NCBI RefSeq assembly: GCF_040049215.1
Contig: NZ_JBDZDN010000008.1
Location: forward strand, 1-64,000
Length of the DNA stretch: 64,000 bases
DNA from: Mesorhizobium_K sp040049215
GTDB lineage: Bacteria; Pseudomonadota; Alphaproteobacteria; Rhizobiales; Rhizobiaceae
Direction of reading: 5' to 3'
The notes beneath the pieces were generated by a model. The model was not told the origin of the DNA. It worked only from the letters and a program-made list of their open reading frames with translations, and did not search any database. The translations under genes were made by a program, and so were the position numbers. This document shows positions 26,883-35,616 of this stretch, one piece after another. Position 1 is the first letter of the stretch. Each line of letters opens with the position of its first letter.

Positions 26883-27398
26883 TCAGGTAGATTCGACGCT
26901 CATGCGAACGAGCTCGTCCCACAGGCTTTCGGCAAAACCCCGCAGAATCATGAGTTCGAATAAGTTCGTGTCCTTTCGGATGAGGTGCGCGGCGATATGC
27001 CCGAAGAGTGTGGTGGTGGCGCTGCCGAGAGGAAATTGAGACAGGGTTAGGTCCACTCCCGTTCCTTTAGCCAGAACTTGCTCGACTCTGCGACCCTCGA
27101 TCCGGATTCGAACGCGGCCGTGGCTTTGATCGATTACGTAGGCTCCTTTTGGCAAAGCGGCGAAATATGTGGCTTGCGCCTGCACGGTGAGTGGCGCATC
27201 GCCCACCACGTACCACTGTTCTGGGCCGGCGCCGTAGAGACACGAATCGGCGGCAGGCAGCGGCACCTGCGAACGCTGGGCGATGCTCAGGAGTTGAAAT
27301 ACATGCCCTTCTGGCAGCGGAGCCAGAACGATATCATTGCTCGCGATTGCCGATCGGCCAGTCAATACAGAGTGATGAGCGACCCGATATTCAGCCAT
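26883..27398 (-). CDS. soxG: Sarcosine oxidase / N-methylglutamate dehydrogenase gamma subunit
   Basis: A 171-residue small subunit (SoxG, or MgdD in the N-methylglutamate pathway). It has a folate-binding-type gamma fold, with the family features QWYVVGD and a C-terminal FAESLWDELV. The ATG at 27398 overlaps the alpha-subunit stop by 8 bases. A longer frame to 27473 lies inside the alpha gene and is rejected. Last gene of the four-subunit operon. Confidence 0.82.
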   Translation of the reverse strand: MAEYRVAHHSVLTGRSAIASNDIVLAPLPEGHVFQLLSIAQRSQVPLPAADSCLYGAGPEQWYVVGDAPLTVQAQATYFAALPKGAYVIDQSHGRVRIRIEGRRVEQVLAKGTGVDLTLSQFPLGSATTTLFGHIAAHLIRKDTNLFELMILRGFAESLWDELVRMSVEST

Positions 27399-30354
27399 GG
27401 AGCTTCTGATTCTCCTTGTCGAAAAAGACCGGATCGCAGAGGCGTCCCGGTGTGAACTCGTTTTGCAGGCCATTCCAGATTAGGATCTCTTCGCCGTGCC
27501 GCTCGCGACCGCGTGTTACGAGCGCTAGTCCGATCGTCGAACCGACATGCGGCGAGAAACAGCTCGACGTCACATATCCCTGGTCGTTCTCCAATGTCGG
27601 GGCCGAGTCTTTCTCCAGTATGTGGGAGCCTGAGCGGAACGACTTCGACGGATCGAGGGTGACCACGCCAACCAGCTGAGCGCGATCTGCGGAGTTTAGA
27701 GCCTCACGCCCGAGCATCGCCTTGCCGATGAAGTCAGCCTTCGCGGTGGACACCATGCGACCGAAGCCAAGGTCGTCCGGCACGACCGTTCCATTGATTT
27801 CGTTGTGCGTGACGTGGCCCTTCTCGATGCGAAGCACCGTCAGTGCCTCGACGCCATAAGGTTGAATGCCGTGGTGCTTGCCGACTTCCATGAGGATGTC
27901 GGCAATGCTTGCGCCGTAACCGGCGGGGACCGCCAGTTCGTAGGCGAGTTCACCGGAAAATGAGATGCGGAACAGACGGCCGTGCAGTTGTCCGCCAAGC
28001 AGGGATACATCCCTCGCTCCGAGAAACGGAAACGCCTCGTCTGAAATATCCGCGTCTACGATCGCTTGCAGGATCGCACGTGATTTCGGTCCGGCGATCG
28101 CCATTTGCGCCCACTGATCGCTGACGGACGCAAGCTTCACATCAAGCTCGGGCCACAGAACCTGCGCGCAGAATTCGAGATGGGTCATGACCGGCGCCGC
28201 GTAGGCAGTCGTCGTCGTCATAAAATACCGGTCTTCGGCCAGTCGGCTGGTTGTGCCGTCGTCGTAGATCATGCCGTCCTCGCGCAGCATGAGGCCGTAG
28301 CGCGCCTTGCCGACCGGCAGCTTCAGAAAGGCGTTGCAGTAGACGCGATTGAGGAATTCGGGAGCGCCGGATCCGCAAATTTCGATCTTGCCGAGCATGG
28401 ATACGTCGCAGAGGCCAGCGTTCTTGCGGACGTTGACTACTTCTCGGTCGACGCTTTCGCGCCATGTCCTCTCGCCATTGCGCGGAAACCAGGAGGAGCG
28501 GTACCAAAGGCCCGTCTCGACAAAGACGGCGCCGTTGTTCTTGGCCCAGTCGTGCAGAGGAGATTTTCGAACCGGCTGGAAATGGTAGCCGGCCGACGCG
28601 CCGGTCAATGCGCCGAACGACACGGGTGTATAGAATGGGCGGAAGGTGGTCGTGCCGACTTGCGCGACGGAGACGCCACGGCGCTCGGCAAGGATCCCGA
28701 TCGCGTTGATGTTGGAGAGTTTGCCCTGGTCGGTCGCCATGCCATTGGTCGTGTAGCGCTTGGCAAGTTCGACATCGCCATAACCTTCCTGAACGGCGAG
28801 ATCGAGATCGTTGGCGTGGACGTCGTTCTGAAAATCGACGAACGCTTTGCCTTTTGCTTTCTTCACACGCCACAAAGTCTCGGCCGAAAGGACCGACACG
28901 TCGCCGTCGACGGCGCCGAAATCGGGCACCGATGCCTTGAAGCCAAGATCGTGCGCGAGGTCGACCGCCTTGCCGCCGCCGCTTCTTAGGCTGGAATAGA
29001 GACCCCAGGCGGATGTCACCGATCCTGCCAACGCGAGATCTTTAAGGGTCGCAGGTGCATGAAACGCGGCGGCTTTTTGCGACCACTCGGGTTTGCCCCC
29101 GCGATGGCAGGCGAGGTGAATGATCGGGCTGAAGCCGCCCGACATGGCCAATGCATCAATCTCGATACGCCGGGTTCGACCGTTATTGCTGACGTCGATT
29201 GACGACACACGCTTGCCGCCATGCGCATCGGTGACCACTGCCCCGCGGATCACAGGCGCTTTGGCTTGATAGCGATGGCTGCTTTCGGCCCGGCTGTCGA
29301 CGATGGCTGCAAGGCTGACGCCTGCCTGCTCCAGATCGCGCGCGAGGGCATAGCCGCTGTCGTTGGTCGTGAAGATCGCCACCTTTTGGCCGGGAGCGAC
29401 GCCGAAGCGGTTGAGATAGGTTCGCATCGACGAAGCAAGCATGACGCCGGGAATATCGTTGCCGCCGAAGACCAGCGGCCGTTCTTCGGCGCCGGTCGCC
29501 AACAAGGCTTTCCGAGCAACTATTCTCCAGAGCCGTTCGACGGGAACACCCGCAGGCGTCTCCGCCAGATGCTTGCCCACGCGTTCAATCGCGCCGAAGA
29601 CATTATCGTCGTACCATCCAAATACGGTGGTCCGCTCCAGGATGCGAACGTTCGGCATCGAGACCAGTTCATCTCGGATCTGGCTCGCGAGCGCCGGCGC
29701 GGCTAATCCCCCGATCGTCGCGGTTTCCGAGAGCAGCGAGCCACCTGTCCGTGCATGCTCGTCGGCAATGATCACCCGCAGGCCCGCCCGTCCAGCGGCC
29801 AGTGCGGCCGATAGGCCGGCTGGCCCGGCACCGACGATGAGAAAATCGCAATGCGCCCAGCATTTTTCGTAAACGTCCCGATCCCTGTCATATGAAGCTT
29901 TCCCAAGCCCCGCGGCTTTGCGGATGAACGGCTCGTAGAACTTCTCCCACAACGGGGCGGGCCACATGAAGGTTTTGTAGTAGAAGCCTGCGTTCAGAAA
30001 TGGCGACAACAGGCCGTTCAGCGCTCCGATATCGACCTTCAGCGAAGGCCAACGGTTTTGACTGCGAGCGACCAAGCCCTCGAACAATTCCTGCATGGTG
30101 GCACGGGTGTTCGGTTCGACACGTCCGTCGGTTCCGATCGTCAGCAGGGCGTTGGGTTCGGACGAGCCGGCAGTCAGGATCCCACGGGGGCGGTGGTATT
30201 TGAAGCTGCGGCCTACAAGTTGTTGACCGTTCGCAAGCAAAGCGGAGGCGACGGTGTCTCCGGCCAAGCCCTCCATCTTCGTTCCGTCGAAGCTGAACCG
30301 CAGCCGGCTTGTCCGGTCGATGTCGCCGCCGGAAGCTAGTCTATAGGACGTCAT
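27391..30354 (-). CDS. soxA: Sarcosine oxidase / N-methylglutamate dehydrogenase alpha subunit
   Basis: A 987-residue alpha subunit. The N-terminal ferredoxin-like part holds GDTVASALLANGQQLVGRSF (about 34-53). A dinucleotide-binding domain follows (VGAGPAGLSAALAAGRAG, about 174-191), and the C-terminal third is a GcvT-like tetrahydrofolate-binding domain (TAYAAPVMTHLEFCAQVLWP and GELAYELAVPAGYG). It channels the methyl group removed by the beta subunit to tetrahydrofolate as 5,10-methylene-THF. The same architecture is used by MgdC of N-methylglutamate dehydrogenase, so the substrate is open. Coupled to soxD by an ATGA overlap. Confidence 0.88.
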   Translation of the reverse strand: MTSYRLASGGDIDRTSRLRFSFDGTKMEGLAGDTVASALLANGQQLVGRSFKYHRPRGILTAGSSEPNALLTIGTDGRVEPNTRATMQELFEGLVARSQNRWPSLKVDIGALNGLLSPFLNAGFYYKTFMWPAPLWEKFYEPFIRKAAGLGKASYDRDRDVYEKCWAHCDFLIVGAGPAGLSAALAAGRAGLRVIIADEHARTGGSLLSETATIGGLAAPALASQIRDELVSMPNVRILERTTVFGWYDDNVFGAIERVGKHLAETPAGVPVERLWRIVARKALLATGAEERPLVFGGNDIPGVMLASSMRTYLNRFGVAPGQKVAIFTTNDSGYALARDLEQAGVSLAAIVDSRAESSHRYQAKAPVIRGAVVTDAHGGKRVSSIDVSNNGRTRRIEIDALAMSGGFSPIIHLACHRGGKPEWSQKAAAFHAPATLKDLALAGSVTSAWGLYSSLRSGGGKAVDLAHDLGFKASVPDFGAVDGDVSVLSAETLWRVKKAKGKAFVDFQNDVHANDLDLAVQEGYGDVELAKRYTTNGMATDQGKLSNINAIGILAERRGVSVAQVGTTTFRPFYTPVSFGALTGASAGYHFQPVRKSPLHDWAKNNGAVFVETGLWYRSSWFPRNGERTWRESVDREVVNVRKNAGLCDVSMLGKIEICGSGAPEFLNRVYCNAFLKLPVGKARYGLMLREDGMIYDDGTTSRLAEDRYFMTTTTAYAAPVMTHLEFCAQVLWPELDVKLASVSDQWAQMAIAGPKSRAILQAIVDADISDEAFPFLGARDVSLLGGQLHGRLFRISFSGELAYELAVPAGYGASIADILMEVGKHHGIQPYGVEALTVLRIEKGHVTHNEINGTVVPDDLGFGRMVSTAKADFIGKAMLGREALNSADRAQLVGVVTLDPSKSFRSGSHILEKDSAPTLENDQGYVTSSCFSPHVGSTIGLALVTRGRERHGEEILIWNGLQNEFTPGRLCDPVFFDKENQKLHG

Positions 30355-30620
30355 GCCGCGTCTCCGCGCCGAGTCGCGTCACGGCTCTCATAGATTGCAT
30401 GCGTCGCGGTATCGCGTGTGACGACCAGCCAGCGGCGGCAGCCGGATGTATGATGCCAATATTCATCGTATCGGCCGCGAGGGTTGTCGCGGAGGTAGAC
30501 GTAGTCGAACCAGTCTTCGGCTGGCGCTTCGTGAGAGGGGCGCGACAAAGCCGCACCCTTGATGGTGAATTCTTCTTTGGGGCGGCGACCGCAATGCGGG
30601 CAGAGGATAAGGCTGGCCAT
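30351..30620 (-). CDS. soxD: Sarcosine oxidase / N-methylglutamate dehydrogenase delta subunit
   Basis: An 89-residue zinc-binding subunit: CPHCG at residues 7-11 and HHTSGCRRW near 60 provide the zinc ligands, and the RDNPRGRYDEYW core is characteristic of SoxD. It starts 9 bases after the beta-subunit stop. Confidence 0.88.
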   Translation of the reverse strand: MASLILCPHCGRRPKEEFTIKGAALSRPSHEAPAEDWFDYVYLRDNPRGRYDEYWHHTSGCRRWLVVTRDTATHAIYESRDATRRGDAA

Positions 30621-30629
30621 CGTGCTATC

Positions 30630-31880
30630 TCAATGGAGGTTCGGCTGTGCGCCCACGCCCTTTTCGTCGACCGTCGCGCCGCGGGCAAAGCGGTCGAGCC
30701 GGAATGCCTTGGCGGTCGGATGCGATTCGTTTTTAGCTATGAGGTGAGCGTAGCAGAAGCCGGAGGCGGGCGTGGCTTTGAAGCCGCCATAGCACCAGCC
30801 GGCATTCAAGTAGAGATTGGCAATCGGCGATCGGTCGATGATCGGCGTGCCGTCCATCGACATGTCCATAACGCCGCCCCATGAACGCATGACGCGAACT
30901 CGCGACAAGGCAGGGATCAGCGCGACGCCAGCTTCCGCCACGTGCTCGACCGTCGCCAGGTTGCCGCGCTGCGCATAGGAGTTGTAACCGTCCAGATCGC
31001 CGCCGAAGATCAACCCGCCCTTGTCCGACTGCGACACATAGAAGTGCCCTGCGCCAAAGGTCACGACACAATCGATGAACGGCTTCAGACCTTCCGATAC
31101 AAACGCTTGCAGGACGTGACTTTCCAAAGGCAGCTTGATGTCCGCCATCGAGGCGACCCGTGACGAGTTGCCTGCCGCCGCGAGAGCGAGCTTGCCGCAA
31201 CCAATGAACCCTCTGGTGGTCTCCACTCCGATAATCCGCTTGCCTTCGCGGCGGATGCCTGTCACCTCGCACTGCTGGACGATGTCGACGCCGCGCCGAT
31301 CAGCACCTCGCGCATAGCCCCAAGCGACCGCATCATGCCTCACGGTGCCGCCGCGCCGATGGAGAAGACCGCCCTGAATCGGAAAGCGGGCGCTCTCGAA
31401 ATCCAGGAATGGCAGCATGTGCCTGACTGCGGCACGATCGAGCAGTTCCGCGTCGACGCCATGCAGGCGCATGGCATTGCCGCGGCGGACGAAGGCATCC
31501 CGCTGGGCGTCAGTGTGGCAAAGATTGAGCACACCGCGCTGGGAGACCATGGAGTTGAAGTTGAAGTCTTGTTCCAGGCCTTCCCAGAGCTTCATGGACA
31601 ATTCGTAGAAGGGATTGTTGCCGGGCAGGAGGTAGTTGGCCCGAATGATCGTGGTGTTTCGGCCGACATTGCCCGAGCCGATGTAGCCCTTTTCAAGCAC
31701 CGCAACGTTTATGATCCCGAATTCTTTCGCGAGATAGTACGCGGTTGCCAGGCCATGGCCTCCACCACCAATGATCACGACGTCGTATTTCGGTTTTGGT
31801 TGCGGCGCGCGCCAAGCCGGAGCCCAATGATGGCTGCCGCGCAGACCGTTAATAAGAATCGATAAAGCTGAGTAACGCAT
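30630..31880 (-). CDS. soxB: Sarcosine oxidase / N-methylglutamate dehydrogenase beta subunit
   Basis: A 416-residue FAD/FMN amine oxidase subunit that oxidises the N-methyl amine. The dinucleotide-binding motif is VVIIGGGGHGLATAYYLAKE near residue 34, and the flavin-proximal histidine region near residue 170 is present. The ATG at 31880 gives the usual family length, and a TTG at 31904 is rejected. First gene of the operon soxBDAG, divergent from glxA across 86 bases. In the N-methylglutamate pathway the equivalent order is mgdABCD, so gene order alone does not settle the substrate. Confidence 0.87.
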   Translation of the reverse strand: MRYSALSILINGLRGSHHWAPAWRAPQPKPKYDVVIIGGGGHGLATAYYLAKEFGIINVAVLEKGYIGSGNVGRNTTIIRANYLLPGNNPFYELSMKLWEGLEQDFNFNSMVSQRGVLNLCHTDAQRDAFVRRGNAMRLHGVDAELLDRAAVRHMLPFLDFESARFPIQGGLLHRRGGTVRHDAVAWGYARGADRRGVDIVQQCEVTGIRREGKRIIGVETTRGFIGCGKLALAAAGNSSRVASMADIKLPLESHVLQAFVSEGLKPFIDCVVTFGAGHFYVSQSDKGGLIFGGDLDGYNSYAQRGNLATVEHVAEAGVALIPALSRVRVMRSWGGVMDMSMDGTPIIDRSPIANLYLNAGWCYGGFKATPASGFCYAHLIAKNESHPTAKAFRLDRFARGATVDEKGVGAQPNLH

Positions 31881-31966
31881 CGCGAAATCCGAGTCGACAA
31901 GCAACCTACCGTCGAATGCACGTCGAAGAATTGCATCAGTGAGACAATATCAGATATAGGTGGGCC
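31881..31966. promoter_or_regulatory. Divergent promoter region between soxB and glxA
   Basis: Eighty-six bases carry both start regions. ATATCAGATATAGG just before glxA is A/T-rich and may contain its -10. The compact arrangement suggests shared control, probably by the AraC-type GlxA. Confidence 0.45.
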
Positions 31967-32980
31967 ATGAACTCCATGAGTAGACTCTCGCAGACGTTCG
32001 GCTTCGCGCTGGTTCCCGGCTTTGCCTTGATGTCTTACGCGTCGGCGACCGAACCACTTCGGGCAGCAAATTTGCTCGCTGGGCAGGAGCTGTTCACCGT
32101 GGTTCCGCTGTCGCCCGACGGAAACCCAGTGATCAGCTCATCAGGCGTTCTGGTTCCCACTCGGCGGCTTGACCAGGTAAGCGGTCTTCACACAGCCTTC
32201 GTCTGCGCCGGTGGCAATCCTGCCCAGTGGCAATGTCCCGAGATAATCGGCGCCTTACAAAAATTCTCCCGCGCCGGTGTTCGGATCGGTGGGATTTCCG
32301 GCGGGGCATATCTTCTCGCGGCGGCAGGCCTTTTGCAGGGACGTGACTTCACTATACACTGGGAGCACGCGCCCGCGCTCGTCGAAGCATTTCCGACGTT
32401 ATCGCCGCGTCACACGCGCTTCGTCATAGACAACAACCGGATAACTTGCGGCGGCGGAGTTGCGCCGTTAGACATGATGCATGCCCTCATCATGGAACGA
32501 ATGGGTGCCGATTTCGCTCGCCGCGTCAGCGACTGGTACCTTCACATTGCAGTTTCAGAGCACTCTGCGCCTCAGCGCGCGTCGATCGCCGAGCGATACG
32601 GTGCGCATCATCCAGTACTATTGAATATTCTTCAGAAGATGGAAACTACCGTGGAACAGCCGTTGGACAGACGGTCTATGGCTGCCTTCGCGGGCGTCAG
32701 CGAACGTCATCTCGACCGCTTGTTCGCCGGCCATTTGGGGGTCGGATTTCAAAACACTTATTTGAACCTGAGGCTGAGCCATGCCCGTCGCCTGCTTCAG
32801 CAAAGTCCTCTCACATTGGCCGAGATCGCCTTCGCGACAGGCTTCTCGAGCGCGTCGCATTTCTCGCGTTGCTTCAAGTCGAAATATCGCCAGACGCCGC
32901 GGTCCGTACGCGTCAGTCATATCTTTAAGCCGGCCCGAGGGATTGGATTTAAGATCCTTGCCCGGGGTACCCACATCTAA
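31967..32980 (+). CDS. glxA: GlxA-type AraC-family regulator with DJ-1/PfpI-like domain
   Basis: A 337-residue transcription activator. Residues about 10-190 form a type 1 glutamine-amidotransferase-like (DJ-1/PfpI) sensing domain (GISGGAYLLAAAGLLQG, FVIDNNRITCGGGVAPLDMM). Residues about 225-320 form an AraC double helix-turn-helix (LAEIAFATGFSSASHFSRCF). In rhizobia such a gene heads the glxABCD cluster. Here it is separated from glxB by an IS5-family insertion. Confidence 0.85.
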   Translation: MNSMSRLSQTFGFALVPGFALMSYASATEPLRAANLLAGQELFTVVPLSPDGNPVISSSGVLVPTRRLDQVSGLHTAFVCAGGNPAQWQCPEIIGALQKFSRAGVRIGGISGGAYLLAAAGLLQGRDFTIHWEHAPALVEAFPTLSPRHTRFVIDNNRITCGGGVAPLDMMHALIMERMGADFARRVSDWYLHIAVSEHSAPQRASIAERYGAHHPVLLNILQKMETTVEQPLDRRSMAAFAGVSERHLDRLFAGHLGVGFQNTYLNLRLSHARRLLQQSPLTLAEIAFATGFSSASHFSRCFKSKYRQTPRSVRVSHIFKPARGIGFKILARGTHI

Positions 32981-33036
32981 CTGCGACCCCAGCGCTAATG
33001 CTTGCGTCACTTGGCTGCGACCGGGAAGCATCGCAG

Positions 33037-33877
33037 CTAGGATCAGGACTCATTGATCCAGAAGATGAAGGCAGCAGCGAAGGCGATTGCTGACAGGAAT
33101 GTGTGCGCGCATCGGTCGTATCGTGTGTGGATGCGTCGCCAGTCCTTGAGGCGGGCGAACATGTTCTCGATCCTATGGCGCTGCCTATAGAGCAGCGGAT
33201 CATAGCTGTGTTGGACTCGGTGCTTGGCGTGAGGCGGGATGCAGGGTGTGATGCCTTTGCCGATGAGCGCCTCGCGGAAGCCAGTGGAACTGTAGGCCCG
33301 GTCGGCCAGCAGATGACGGGCAGGTGGGAGTTCGTCGAGCACGGCAGCAGCGGTTCTGTGATCGTTGGCCTGGCCTTCGCTCAGGTGCAGCAGCAACGGA
33401 CGTCCCTGATCGTCGCAAACCACCTGCAGCTTGGTGGTCAGACCGCCTCTGGTGCGTCCGATACATCGGGGTAGAGCCCCTTTTTGAGCAGGCTGGCTGC
33501 CGTGCGATGCGCCTTGAGATGGGTGGCATCGATCATCAGCTTGTCGGTGCCGCCGCCACGGGCCGAGAGTTCGGTCAGAATGCGGTTGAACACACCCAGC
33601 CGGCTCCAGCGAATGAACCGTTATAGATCGTCTTGTGCGGACCATAGGCGGCCGGCACATCCCGCCAACGCAGCCCATTACGGATCACGAACAGGATCCC
33701 GCTCAGCACCCGTCGGTCATCGACCCGAGGCACCCCGGGCGAGCGTGGAAAGAATGGCTCGATCCGCCGCATCTGCGTCGTCGAAAGCAGTAACAAATCA
33801 CCCATGGGGGCCACCTCCAGCCACCTTGAATCACCACCGCTCCTTCAACTCAATGAATTAATGGGTCTTGAACATAG
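33037..33877 (-). mobile_element. IS5-family insertion sequence between glxA and glxB
   Basis: The element is bounded by imperfect 23-bp inverted repeats (33037-33059 and 33855-33877, 17 of 23 positions matching), both beginning CTA. A TA or CTAG-type target is likely. It encodes a two-frame transposase of the IS427 type on the minus strand and lies exactly between glxA and glxB, cutting any read-through transcription between them. The ends are my estimate from the repeats. Confidence 0.75.
33043..33814 (-). pseudogene. IS5-family transposase, frameshifted
   Basis: The first frame starts MAPMGDLLLLSTTQMRRIEP and has the usual RVLSGILFVIRNGLRWRDVP motif. At about 33618-33625 one base is missing (NGSFAG where NRFIRW is expected), so the frame stops at 33575. 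The expected middle part (TDKLMIDATHLKAHRTAASL) continues in a second frame. The final part (LPRCIGRTRGGLTTKLQ, then LADRAYSSTGFREAL and RHRIENMFARLKDW with the DDE glutamate) is in a third frame, reached by a -1 shift at an A5G4 run near 33477-33485. The -1 shift is probably the family's programmed frameshift. The upstream loss is a lesion. Confidence 0.75.
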
Positions 33878-33965
33878 TTGCACCACATGAATAAAATATT
33901 CTTCCCAGTTGATTTCCGATTTGGGCTCTGGTACTGAGTTCCGGCGATTAAAGGAGGGCATAACC

Positions 33966-34862
33966 GTGTGCGGGATCATTGGTCTATTCCTCAAGGACAA
34001 GTCCCTTGAGCCTGAACTCGGTGCGTTGCTTTCGGACATGCTGGTCCTGATGACGGATCGCGGACCTGATAGCGCGGGCATCGCGATTTATGGCGCAGGT
34101 AAGGAGGGCTTCTCCAAGACCACCGTGCAGTCGCAGGCGCCAGGATCAGATTTCGAGGGACTCGCTGCCGACTTGCAAAAGGCAATCGGCGTAAAACCAA
34201 GCGTGCAGATCAAGTCCACGCATGCGGTCATCACCCTGCCGACCGATCGGGTGGCCCAGGCGCGTGAAGCCATCGAGGCGCTGCGGCCCGGAATTCGCGT
34301 CACGGGGTCGGGGGAATACGTGGAAATATACAAGGAAGTCGGCTTGCCGGAGGATGTGGCCAAGCGCTTCGACCTTGCCGCCATGACTGGCACCCACGGT
34401 ATCGGCCACACCCGCATGGCGACCGAATCCGCGGTCACCACCATGGGCGCGCATCCGTTCTCCACCGGTCCGGATCAATGCCTTGTCCATAATGGTTCAC
34501 TGTCTAACCACAACAACCTGCGGCGCGAGCTGATCCGCCAAGGTATGACATTCGAAACGGAGAACGACACAGAAGTCGCCGCCGCTTACCTGTCGTCCAG
34601 AATCGGCAAAGGGATGAATCTCGGCGAGGCGCTCGAGGGCAGCCTGAGGGATCTAGACGGCTTCTATTCCTTCGTCGTCGGCACACGGAACGGCTTCGGT
34701 GTGGTGCGTGATCCCATCGCCTGCAAGCCCGCGGTCATGGCCGAAACGTTACGCTACGTGGCTTTCGGCTCCGAATACCGGGCGCTCGCCAATCTTCCCG
34801 GCATCGAGGATGCCAGGGTCTGGGAGCCCGAGCCGTCCACCGTCTATTTCTGGGAGCATTAA
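33966..34862 (+). CDS. glxB: GlxB/MgsA-type class II glutamine amidotransferase
   Basis: A 298-residue N-terminal-nucleophile amidotransferase, homologous to the GltB amidotransferase domain and to N-methylglutamate synthase subunit A. The start is decided by AAGGAGG at 33951-33957 before a GTG at 33966, which places cysteine directly after the initiator (CGIIGLF) as the catalytic residue. Further motifs are DRGPDSAG (about 38-45), GIGHTRMATES and HNGSLSNHNNLR. It would release ammonia from glutamine for transfer in the complex with GlxC and GlxD. Confidence 0.87.
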   Translation: MCGIIGLFLKDKSLEPELGALLSDMLVLMTDRGPDSAGIAIYGAGKEGFSKTTVQSQAPGSDFEGLAADLQKAIGVKPSVQIKSTHAVITLPTDRVAQAREAIEALRPGIRVTGSGEYVEIYKEVGLPEDVAKRFDLAAMTGTHGIGHTRMATESAVTTMGAHPFSTGPDQCLVHNGSLSNHNNLRRELIRQGMTFETENDTEVAAAYLSSRIGKGMNLGEALEGSLRDLDGFYSFVVGTRNGFGVVRDPIACKPAVMAETLRYVAFGSEYRALANLPGIEDARVWEPEPSTVYFWEH

Positions 34863-34866
34863 GATC

Positions 34867-35604
34867 ATGAGCAAATCGAGTGTCGCCGTAGCCCCGGCGC
34901 GCGCGGTCGCCAACGCGCCGCAAGTCTTTGATCTCGCGCAGCAACCTCTTCGCGACTTAAACGCAGCCTTGCATCGGATCGATGACGCGGCTGACGAACC
35001 CGTCTGGGAAGTAGTGAATGCCAAAGGCAGCCACGCGCTCGCAGCGGGTGTGGACAAGCCCGTCTCGATCTATGTTCACGGCAGTGTGGGATACTACTGC
35101 GCCGGCATGAATGACGGCGGCGAGATCACCGTTCACGGCTCGGCCGGTCCGGGCCTTGCAGAAAACATGATGTCGGGCAAGGTCGTCGTGAAAGGCGACG
35201 CCAGCCAATATGCCGGTGCCACCGGCCGCGGCGGGCTTTTGGTCATCGAAGGCAACGCTTCGTCCCGGTGCGGCATATCGATGAAGGGTATCGATATCGT
35301 CGTACGCGGCAACATCGGTCACATGTCCGCCTTCATGGCGCAATCCGGCAATCTGGTCGTACTCGGCGACGCCGGCGACGCGCTCGGCGACTCGATCTAC
35401 GAAGCCAGACTTTTCGTTCGCGGCAAAGTCCGAAGCCTTGGTGCAGATTGCATCAAGAAGGACATGCGGCCCGAGCACATGGCGCAACTCCGGGAGCTGC
35501 TCGCGCGGGCTGGCATCGACGACGCGAATCCGGAAGAATTCAGCCGCTATGGCTCGGCGCGCACGCTCTACAATTTCAACATCGATAATGCCGACGCGTA
35601 CTGA
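34867..35604 (+). CDS. glxC: GlxC/MgsB-type GXGXG domain protein
   Basis: A 245-residue protein of the GXGXG beta-helix family, corresponding to the C-terminal domain of glutamate synthase. Repeating glycine patterns occur at about 75-200 (GSVGYYCAGMNDGGEITVHG, GDASQYAGATGRGG, GNIGHMSAFMAQSG). It is structural or scaffolding and helps link the amidotransferase and synthase sites. It starts 4 bases after glxB. Confidence 0.85.
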   Translation: MSKSSVAVAPARAVANAPQVFDLAQQPLRDLNAALHRIDDAADEPVWEVVNAKGSHALAAGVDKPVSIYVHGSVGYYCAGMNDGGEITVHGSAGPGLAENMMSGKVVVKGDASQYAGATGRGGLLVIEGNASSRCGISMKGIDIVVRGNIGHMSAFMAQSGNLVVLGDAGDALGDSIYEARLFVRGKVRSLGADCIKKDMRPEHMAQLRELLARAGIDDANPEEFSRYGSARTLYNFNIDNADAY

Positions 35605-35616
35605 GGCGCGAACGAT

